Source of the DNA: Bacteroidales bacterium | Lineage (GTDB): Bacteria > Bacteroidota > Bacteroidia > Bacteroidales > DTU049 | Direction: 5' to 3' | DNA: 8,647 nt | NCBI GenBank assembly: GCA_018056215.1 | Contig: JAGPGB010000035.1 | Coordinates: 1-8,647, forward strand | Part shown: one piece after another, positions 1-5,380 of the stretch | How positions within the stretch are numbered: the first letter of the stretch is position 1 | Layout: every line of letters starts with the position of its first letter | Notes under the pieces: model-generated | What the model was told of the DNA's origin: nothing | Seen by the model: only the letters and a program-made list of their open reading frames with translations | Database searches by the model: none | Position numbers and translations under genes: made by a program

Positions 1-133
1 GTTTGTCTTTTAGAAAAACCTTCTTAGGGAAGTAAATATTTTAAAACTTCAGTAAATACTTTTACTTTTCCCAGAATTTGTAATCTATGGTTTTTTACCC
101 CATTTTAGGAAAATAGTTTTAAGAAGTTAAGGG

Positions 134-186
134 AAAACAAAGAGATGGGAAAAAATAAATATTTTAATTCCCATCTTTTTTGTTTT
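134..186 (-). terminator. Hairpin plus T-tract, terminator of the operon (probably bidirectional)
   Basis: A perfect 9-bp inverted repeat, AGATGGGAA at 143-151 and TTCCCATCT at 168-176, is separated by a 16-base AT-rich loop that can itself fold further (AAAATA / TATTTT). Outer arms AAAACAAA (134-141) and TTTGTTTT (179-186) extend the stem imperfectly. Read on the minus strand it lies about 50 bases past the stop of the LPP20 gene and the stem is followed by CTTTGTTTT. Read on the plus strand it is followed by a T run. It therefore suits the end of the minus-strand operon and possibly also of a converging gene to the left of the window. Confidence 0.7.
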
Positions 187-234
187 CTTAAAAAATAATG
201 TTTTACCTAAAACTCTAACTAAAGATTAGTTAAT

Positions 235-783
235 TTATTTTCCCGTCTTTCTCTCCAGTTCCTGGAAAGCCTGAGAAGCCTTGAACTGATTGTAAAGTGC
301 TTCTTCATTCTTAATATTTTCTATTAAATTCCGATTAACTTCATCTTTAGGAATTTTCATTTGGATGTAGGTAGTATAAGTAGTTTTACCTTTTACTGTA
401 TCCTTATAAGTTTCAATATAGCCTGTAATTACTCCACCAAATTTAGCATGAGAAATATTTTCTACTACATTTTGAGTTAGGGCAAGAACCTGAGGATTAT
501 TAACCCCAGCTTCTTCCTCATAATTTTTCAACATTGCATTAACTTCAGTTTCTACATAACGAGCAGCTTCTGCCATAGCATTTGCTTTTGCTGCATCCAT
601 AGACATAGTCTGGCTACTTTTCGTTGCCATACCATAAGTACATATATAATCTTTCTCAGTTTGAGTATTCCACCATTTGGGATAACTCACATTGCCACCG
701 GTTACAGCATTCTTATTGCTACTGCAACCAAACAAAGCAATTAGTAAAATAGTAATTAGAATAAGCCATTTTCCTGATTTCAT
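235..783 (-). CDS. LPP20-family lipoprotein
   Basis: 182-aa predicted outer-membrane lipoprotein. Residues 1-19 form a lipoprotein signal with lipobox L-F-G-C and lipidated Cys20. Ser at +2 gives no Asp inner-membrane retention signal. The mature part starts with the P-x-W-W motif (about 35-38), then 'YGMA', then an alanine-rich helix (about 62-77, AKANAMAEAARYVE), followed by a strand-rich part with Y-x-x-Y-I-Q-M near 137-142. This order is typical of the LPP20 family (PF02169, named after Helicobacter Lpp20). Family members are small envelope lipoproteins of mostly unknown biochemical role; some relatives sit in flagellar or secretion assemblies. The start is fixed by an AGGAGG ribosome site 5 bases upstream. 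It is the last gene before the terminator and follows the DUF4384 lipoprotein gene by 83 bases, so it is probably in the same transcript. Family assignment is fairly safe; function is not known. Confidence 0.85.
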   Translation of the reverse strand: MKSGKWLILITILLIALFGCSSNKNAVTGGNVSYPKWWNTQTEKDYICTYGMATKSSQTMSMDAAKANAMAEAARYVETEVNAMLKNYEEEAGVNNPQVLALTQNVVENISHAKFGGVITGYIETYKDTVKGKTTYTTYIQMKIPKDEVNRNLIENIKNEEALYNQFKASQAFQELERKTGK

Positions 784-788
784 TTTTT

Positions 789-794
789 CCTCCT
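789..794 (-). promoter_or_regulatory. Strong ribosome binding site of the LPP20 gene
   Basis: AGGAGG on the minus strand, 5 bases before the ATG at 783. It is the best Shine-Dalgarno match in the window, so this lipoprotein may be translated more strongly than the upstream genes. It overlaps the TAG stop (793-795) of a possible 25-codon ORF, so a ribosome finishing that ORF would stop on top of this site. Confidence 0.7.
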
Positions 795-870
795 AATTTA
801 TTATTACGGCAGTTTTCAGGAATAACCACCGATTGGATATATTTAGTTCTTTAAACATAAGTTTTTTCAT
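793..870 (-). CDS. Possible 25-aa small ORF between the two lipoprotein genes
   Basis: ATG at 870-868 overlaps the TGA stop of the DUF4384 gene in a classic ATGA arrangement. The frame stays open for 25 codons (begins MKKLMFKELN, ends KTAVIIN) and closes with TAG at 795-793, inside the AGGAGG of the next gene. There is no Shine-Dalgarno site of its own, so translation would rely on coupling. The peptide is basic at the start and hydrophobic towards the end, and I recognise no family. In AT-rich DNA such an ORF can arise by chance. Only the neat junctions at both ends make it worth recording. Confidence 0.2.
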   Translation of the reverse strand: MKKLMFKELNISNRWLFLKTAVIIN

Positions 871-1886
871 TTAAAGATATGTAATTGGGCAAGTTTCTCT
901 ACTCGTTTAGCGGGATCGCTTTTGGCTAACCATCTCTGGAAGAGGATAAAACTATCCTCTCCACCTGATAAAACATATTCTTGGGCACTAACATTACTAC
1001 AGAAATCTTCCCAGCCAGAAATAGGTTCGGTAGAAAAGACAAAGTATAGAGTTTCAATACAATGTTCTTTCCCCGGCAATGTAACTCCGGTAAATTGTTG
1101 TATCCACGGTTCCTGAGTTTTAATAAAGTTATTAGGGAAAAGTTTATTAGGGTATACCATAGCCACACTATTATCCGGTAGGAAATCAAATATGTAGAGA
1201 TACCCATCAGCATTAGAAGTGACACTAACCTTAAATTGCTCACCATCCTTCAATAAGGAATTACTTAATCCGACTTTAATATTATAGGCAGAATTGTATA
1301 CTTTAGGAAGCTGGACAACCTCTGCTTGATAACGCATATTATAACGGAAACTATGAGATTTAGTATCTATAGTAGGTTTTTCTTCCAGAATTTTTTCCGA
1401 TTGGAATCTTCCTGCAGAAGAAGAAAGCATAAATATACTTTTTGCTGTTTGCTCATCAAATTGGGCATTTCTTTCCACATACATATTCGTGGTTAAGGAA
1501 ACCAGGGACACATCTACTGGTAAGGCTTTTTGCAGTGCTTGTTCACGCACAAAAGCTAAGGTTTGCGCTCTGGCTTCTTGCCAGGAAACGGCATCGTTAA
1601 ATACTAAAAAAGTATCAATTTGCACTGTAACCTTACCTAACTTAGCGAAATTAGATATGGTAGTTTGGGTTGGAGCTGAAGACATTGGATTAGAAATAGA
1701 TTCGGATTTCTGGTCATCTTTTTTCTCTAATTCAGAGAAAGCTTTAGTCGCATTCTGTCTGGATTTTTCGGCTTCTTCATTTGTAGTTGAAGATTTTTGT
1801 TTATTAGAAGCACAACCTGTCATTACTATCAAGCATAAAGACAATACTAAGCTAAGAAAGGGGGTTAAGGATAGTTTTTTTACCAT
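867..1886 (-). CDS. DUF4384-domain lipoprotein
   Basis: 339-aa predicted lipoprotein. The signal ends in V-M-T-G-C with lipidated Cys25 and Ala at +2, which suits the outer membrane. Residues 26-75 are a Ser/Lys/Glu-rich linker of low complexity. Residues about 85-193 form a middle region with an Ala/Gln-rich helix (EARAQTLAFVREQALQKAL, 104-122) and a later strand pattern (RYNMRYQAEVV). This resembles LPP20/FlgT-type folds, but that is only an impression. Residues about 203-290 carry a DUF4384 domain (PF14326), with the tell-tale N-A-D-G-Y-L-Y-I-F (225-233), P-D-N-S-V (237-241) and Y-P-N...P-N-N (245-253). DUF4384 is often found next to or fused to caspase-like proteases. Here its ATG overlaps the stop of protease B by 7 bases, so the two are probably translated together. 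There is no clear ribosome site, which fits re-initiation. Its role is unknown; it may be the membrane-anchored partner of protease B. Confidence 0.85.
   Translation of the reverse strand: MVKKLSLTPFLSLVLSLCLIVMTGCASNKQKSSTTNEEAEKSRQNATKAFSELEKKDDQKSESISNPMSSAPTQTTISNFAKLGKVTVQIDTFLVFNDAVSWQEARAQTLAFVREQALQKALPVDVSLVSLTTNMYVERNAQFDEQTAKSIFMLSSSAGRFQSEKILEEKPTIDTKSHSFRYNMRYQAEVVQLPKVYNSAYNIKVGLSNSLLKDGEQFKVSVTSNADGYLYIFDFLPDNSVAMVYPNKLFPNNFIKTQEPWIQQFTGVTLPGKEHCIETLYFVFSTEPISGWEDFCSNVSAQEYVLSGGEDSFILFQRWLAKSDPAKRVEKLAQLHIFK
1880..1886 (-). promoter_or_regulatory. Seven-base stop/start overlap (ATGGTAA), translational coupling
   Basis: The last Trp codon and stop of protease B (TGG TAA) overlap the ATG GTA start of the DUF4384 gene. 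No convincing Shine-Dalgarno sequence precedes this ATG, so the lipoprotein is probably made by ribosomes that have just finished protease B. The same layout, ATGGTGA, occurs at the end of protease A (5374-5380). Confidence 0.65.
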
Positions 1887-4087
1887 TTTACCAGCACTTT
1901 TTGGGGATCATTACTCTGTAATTGAGGTTCTTGTTCTCTTCCCATTCTACGAGCTTGGGAATTAACTTCATTATTAAGATAATCAATGAGTTCTTTCTGG
2001 GTAATTTGCTTATCACCATTAGCGTCTGCTTCACCTTTTAAACCTTTCATTAAATAATAGGAGAATAGGCCGTGTAGTTTATCATTGTAACTGGAAGAGA
2101 TTTGAGATCCGGTAGACGCAGAAAATACCGCTAAATTTGGAGCAATAGAAGGAAGAGCAGTACTTATGAAAACGGGCCTGGCACTCGCAAGAATAATTTC
2201 ATTATTACGACTTGCTCCAGAAAAACAGCTATCCAAGAATAAAGTAATCTGCTTAGCCTTTAATTGAGCCAAATTTGAATACAGTTGTTCCAGACTATAA
2301 CCTGAAATAGAGGCATAATTAGGATTTCCATCCGCAGGTAATAGATATGCTTTATTACCCTCTGGATCAGGAGCACCATGACCACTATAATAAATATAAA
2401 TCTCATTTCCTGGTTTATTAGCATTCTTAGCTAACCATCCACCCGGATCAAAAACTGTTTTAAATTCACTAAGCGTTGCTTCATCGGTTTGAAAATAAAT
2501 ATTCTCAGCTGGTATTCCTAAAACTTTTTGAAAATACTCTTTCATATACTCAGCATCCCGTTTGGCAAAAGGAACACCTGTCCCCACATTACGATAATTC
2601 TCAATACCAAAAATTACCCCCCATTTATTCTTATCCGGTTTAGCGAGAACAGGAATATTTTGCTCTACATCTACTGAAATAGCAGGAGCATTTTCAATAT
2701 TTATAGGTTTATCTTTACTGGCAATAATTAAAGATTCTGCCGTCCTTTCCTGACGATTAAAAGCCAGATTTAGAGGTTGATTAAGCTTATTAAATTGACT
2801 ATGAGCTTCTAAAATGTCCAAAGTTAAATTTAACTTCGTAGCTGTCTTGGCAGTTACTAAAGTATAATGTAAATCTTTATATTCTCCAGCTGACAATTGA
2901 TTAAACTGGTTTTCTGCATTGCTGCCAGGTAAAAGAAATATATCCTTACCTAAAATTAATTTAGTACTTACATTCTTTGCGGGTCCATTACCTTTATTCT
3001 GTATACGAACTAAAAGATCAAATTGTTCTCCAGGTTCTATTTTCCCATTTTTGTTCTGGTCATCTATTGCTATATCAGCAATCTGAATATCAGGAGGAAT
3101 CAATGATTTAGTGCTAAACTTTATAATCTTATCTTCAGGTGGAAATCCATTTTGCTCTGTAAAATTTATCTTTAATTCCACCTCAGTAGTAGAAATATTC
3201 TGTCCAGCTTTTAATTCCACAACTTTACTGTTTGTCTCTCCTGCTTTAATTTCTCCAAAGTAAACACTTTTAGGATAGCTTATTCCTGCTATAGAACCTA
3301 AATCTAATTTCGCTTCCACCATCCCAGCATTCCCTTTACCTTTATTACTGATGGTAATATTTAATTGTGCTATTTCTTCTGCATCTAATAAATTATTGCC
3401 ACTGGGTTCAATGAAACTTACAGTAGAACTTAAATCAGGCGGAATTAAAGCTACACCAACACTGGATGGACTTATAGTAGGGGCTTTTTCAGTTGAATAA
3501 AATACATTTCCATCTCCTTCTATCCTTGCTTCTAAATAGTCCCACTCAAGATCCTCATTTAATTGACGCGTCACAATTACTGAATATCTATAAAAATTCT
3601 GCTTTACTTCAGGCGCTTTCTCTAAAGGCACATTGATTTTAAAAGTCTTATCTTCAATAGTTATAGGAAATTGCTGATGATCGGGATCATATATTCCTAA
3701 GGAACCTATCTGTTCTACAGTCTCTCTTGAAGATTCTAATAGGGAATTAAGTTTAAGTCTTAATTTGTCCATAATTTCATTATAAGATTGATGAGAATCA
3801 TATATTTTCTGACTATATTCTGCTTTTATTTTTTCTATTTGTTTATTTGCATTTCTCTTACGTTCCTCAAAAGCTGTACTGGTTTCAAACTCACCTTTTA
3901 CTAAATTTTGTAATTCTGCTATCTTTACATCTCTCTCTGCTTCAAGTTCTTCTGATGAAAAAGGAACACTAAGCCAAGATTTAATAGCAATTATCTCCTG
4001 AACAATATTTTTCTCAGTTATTGCATTATAAGAACTTATCATAAAAATAATTAAACATATAATTAAAAATACAAATTTAGTTTCCAT
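1880..4087 (-). CDS. Exported caspase-like protease B (peptidase C14) with CARDB-like stalk
   Basis: 735-aa predicted cysteine protease. Residues 1-22 are a signal peptide. Residues 23-120 are charged and helical, probably coiled coil, with K-G-E-F-E-T-S near 64-70. Residues 130-200 are strand-rich. Two Ig-like repeats of CARDB/NEW3 type follow, each opening with P-P-D (about 216-328 and 331-445). The second carries an EF-hand-like loop, D343-N345-N347-I350-E354. The caspase domain spans about 487-735 with catalytic H570 in Y-S-G-H-G and C621 in D-S-C-F-S-G. D619, two before the Cys, matches the metacaspase Asp that favours Lys/Arg at P1, so basic-residue specificity is likely. A canonical EF-hand loop lies at D688-N690-D692-I695-E699. 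C621 is the only cysteine in the mature chain. The ribosome site is weak (GGAT about 9 bases upstream), but no better start exists. The gene follows the FGE-like gene by 57 bases and overlaps the DUF4384 gene. The substrate is unknown. Confidence 0.9.
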   Translation of the reverse strand: METKFVFLIICLIIFMISSYNAITEKNIVQEIIAIKSWLSVPFSSEELEAERDVKIAELQNLVKGEFETSTAFEERKRNANKQIEKIKAEYSQKIYDSHQSYNEIMDKLRLKLNSLLESSRETVEQIGSLGIYDPDHQQFPITIEDKTFKINVPLEKAPEVKQNFYRYSVIVTRQLNEDLEWDYLEARIEGDGNVFYSTEKAPTISPSSVGVALIPPDLSSTVSFIEPSGNNLLDAEEIAQLNITISNKGKGNAGMVEAKLDLGSIAGISYPKSVYFGEIKAGETNSKVVELKAGQNISTTEVELKINFTEQNGFPPEDKIIKFSTKSLIPPDIQIADIAIDDQNKNGKIEPGEQFDLLVRIQNKGNGPAKNVSTKLILGKDIFLLPGSNAENQFNQLSAGEYKDLHYTLVTAKTATKLNLTLDILEAHSQFNKLNQPLNLAFNRQERTAESLIIASKDKPINIENAPAISVDVEQNIPVLAKPDKNKWGVIFGIENYRNVGTGVPFAKRDAEYMKEYFQKVLGIPAENIYFQTDEATLSEFKTVFDPGGWLAKNANKPGNEIYIYYSGHGAPDPEGNKAYLLPADGNPNYASISGYSLEQLYSNLAQLKAKQITLFLDSCFSGASRNNEIILASARPVFISTALPSIAPNLAVFSASTGSQISSSYNDKLHGLFSYYLMKGLKGEADANGDKQITQKELIDYLNNEVNSQARRMGREQEPQLQSNDPQKVLVKW

Positions 4088-4144
4088 TTTTTATATCCAT
4101 TACCTAACTAATATTTATTTCTTTCATTATGTTCATAATAATAT

Positions 4145-5188
4145 CTACCTAGGATAATTAAAATAATTTCTCACAACTCTAAGACCAGTATTATTCCATT
4201 TTCCATTACGATCACCTTTTGCTCGCCTAGCATTTTTACAATAATCTGAATTATAGTTCCAACATCCACCACGAGCTACTTTTACCCATTTATTTTCGTA
4301 ACCTTTAGGATTAAAATTCTGCTTAGAAAAGTAATAATTTTCATCATACCCATCCCAGCACCATTCAAATACATTACCACTCATATCATATAATCCTAAT
4401 TCATTTGGCTTTTTTGTGCCTATTTTTTGAGTTTGTGTGGCATTATTTTCAAACCATGCAACTGTATTCACATCATTGCTTCCTGAAAAAATATATCCCT
4501 TGCTTTGTATACCACCTTTTGCAGCATATTCCCACTCTGCTTCAGTTGGTAGTCTATAACCATTAGCTGTCCAATCACAAATTATATCCCCGTTTTTATC
4601 GCTATAACACGGTTTTAATCCTTCTTTTAAACTAATTTTATTACAATAATCTATGGCATCAAGCCAAGATATATTTTCTACTGGTAAATCATCTCCTTTA
4701 AATGCAGATGGATTATTTTTCATTATTTTTATCCATTCCTTTTGGGTTACTTCATATTTACTTATAAAAAACGAAGATACAGTAACATTGTGAGGAAACT
4801 CATCCTTTTTTTCATTTGAGCCCATAATAAATCTTCCCCCCTTTACTAAAATAAAATTTGTAATTTTCAGGTTAAGAGAAAAATCCCAATTTTCCTTCTC
4901 ATACCCAAATAAGTTAGGGTACCAAAAAATAATATTATCTTTACCTCCAGGACAAAGTTCAGAAATTCCTATTCCGCTCATACCTTTGGGATTTTTTAAT
5001 TCTTGCTTACCATTAGATGCAGTTAATTCTATTTTAAAACAACCACCATTTGTTTCTCCATTTATATCATATAGAATCTTATAATATCCACAATCAGGAT
5101 CTCTGCTCACCCTCACATTACTCACCATTTGTGCATAAAACTGAGAAATAAATAAAATTGACAATAACAAGAAAATCTTTTTTTTCAT
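4145..5188 (-). CDS. Exported FGE-sulfatase (SUMF1-type) domain protein with N-terminal module
   Basis: 347 aa. Residues 1-20 are a signal peptide. Residues 21-110 are a beta-sandwich-like module (V-S-N-V-R-V-S-R-D-P at 22-31, G-Y-Y-K-I at 34-38, I-I-F-W at 86-89) shared with the barrel protein at 7596-8474. Residues about 112-341 are an FGE-sulfatase domain (PF03781, C-type-lectin-like fold): G-G-R-F-I-M-G-S (117-124), Y-E-V-T-Q-K-E-W (145-152), R-L-P-T-E-A-E-W-E-Y-A (212-222), G-N-V-F-E-W-C (271-277) and R-G-G-C-W (306-310). True formylglycine-generating enzymes have two catalytic cysteines. Here C317 matches the second, but Tyr312 stands where the first should be, and C309 takes the place of a Ser. 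Sulfatase activation is therefore unlikely, and ligand binding or another role is more plausible. A good ribosome site, AAGGAG, lies 6 bases upstream. The gene sits just ahead of protease B, as the other module protein sits ahead of protease A. Confidence 0.88.
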   Translation of the reverse strand: MKKKIFLLLSILFISQFYAQMVSNVRVSRDPDCGYYKILYDINGETNGGCFKIELTASNGKQELKNPKGMSGIGISELCPGGKDNIIFWYPNLFGYEKENWDFSLNLKITNFILVKGGRFIMGSNEKKDEFPHNVTVSSFFISKYEVTQKEWIKIMKNNPSAFKGDDLPVENISWLDAIDYCNKISLKEGLKPCYSDKNGDIICDWTANGYRLPTEAEWEYAAKGGIQSKGYIFSGSNDVNTVAWFENNATQTQKIGTKKPNELGLYDMSGNVFEWCWDGYDENYYFSKQNFNPKGYENKWVKVARGGCWNYNSDYCKNARRAKGDRNGKWNNTGLRVVRNYFNYPR

Positions 5189-5194
5189 ATCAAG

Positions 5195-5200
5195 CTCCTT
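5195..5200 (-). promoter_or_regulatory. Ribosome binding site of the FGE-like gene
   Basis: AAGGAG on the minus strand, 6 bases before the ATG at 5188. It supports this start and independent translation of the second cassette. Confidence 0.6.
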
Positions 5201-5223
5201 GTTTACATTAGTTTATTATTTAT

Positions 5224-5242
5224 AAATTTCGTCAAGAAATTT
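5224..5242 (-). promoter_or_regulatory. Inverted repeat around a TTGAC box, possible promoter/operator of the second cassette
   Basis: On the minus strand AAATTTC-TTGAC-GAAATTT forms a perfect 7-bp dyad around a 5-base centre. TTGACG (5235-5230) resembles a sigma70 -35 box, but the sequence 16-19 bases further on (ACTAAT or TAATGT) is a poor -10. The dyad could be an operator over a -35 element, which would let the FGE/protease B cassette be controlled separately from the upstream genes. On the plus strand the same repeat is followed by a T run, so a weak plus-strand terminator is another reading, though no plus-strand gene is present to end there. Confidence 0.3.
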
Positions 5243-5250
5243 TTTTCCCC

Positions 5251-5261
5251 TTTATAAGATT
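5251..5261 (-). repeat. 11-bp element shared by the upstream regions of both module genes (copy 1)
   Basis: AATCTTATAAA on the minus strand is identical to 8555-8545. In both places it lies upstream of a TTGAC box (15 and 20 bases away) and of an N-module gene. It may be a leftover of duplicated upstream DNA, or a regulatory element. Chance matches are easy in such AT-rich sequence. Confidence 0.3.
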
Positions 5262-5269
5262 AATCCATA

Positions 5270-5380
5270 TCAAAAAATAGAATTTATACTTATACTAATA
5301 TCTCTCACTTTCATAATATAACCATATAAAATGATAAAAATATTTATAAACATTAAAAAAGCGGAATACTTCTTCACCAT
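5270..5380 (-). pseudogene. Possible remnant of a DUF4384-type lipoprotein gene after protease A
   Basis: A 36-codon ORF starts with an ATG that overlaps the stop of protease A by 7 bases (ATGGTGA), exactly as the DUF4384 gene overlaps protease B (ATGGTAA). Its product opens M-V-K-K-Y-S and runs into a hydrophobic stretch ending I-L-Y-G-Y. The intact DUF4384 protein opens M-V-K-K-L-S and ends its signal in V-M-T-G-C. The Tyr at residue 21 lies where a lipid-accepting Cys would be expected. After that the frame loses any resemblance and stops at TGA (5272-5270). The best reading is a decayed or deleted copy of the lipoprotein gene left by duplication of the cassette. Alternatives are a small membrane peptide, or chance: the overlap is partly forced by the shared Trp-stop end of the two proteases, and AT-rich DNA readily encodes hydrophobic residues. 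Confidence 0.35.

Noticed and set aside
27..72. Hairpin GGGA-AGTAAA / TTTACT-TT-TCCC near the left edge
   Set aside because: The stem is short and bulged with a 24-base loop in AT-rich DNA. It may be part of the leader or end of a neighbouring gene outside the window, but the evidence is too weak to annotate.
922..1965. Open frames on both strands inside the DUF4384 region (plus 922-1116, plus 1489-1965, minus 926-1246)
   Set aside because: They overlap a clear lipoprotein gene in other frames and have no ribosome site or recognisable protein features.
4145..5188. FGE-like gene as variable protein of a diversity-generating retroelement
   Set aside because: FGE-type domains are common retroelement targets and the C terminus is Asn-rich, but there is no reverse transcriptase, no accessory gene and no near-identical template repeat in the window.
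5355..5373. T run after protease A (GCTTTTTTAATG on the minus strand) as a terminator
   Set aside because: No stem of useful length precedes the T run.
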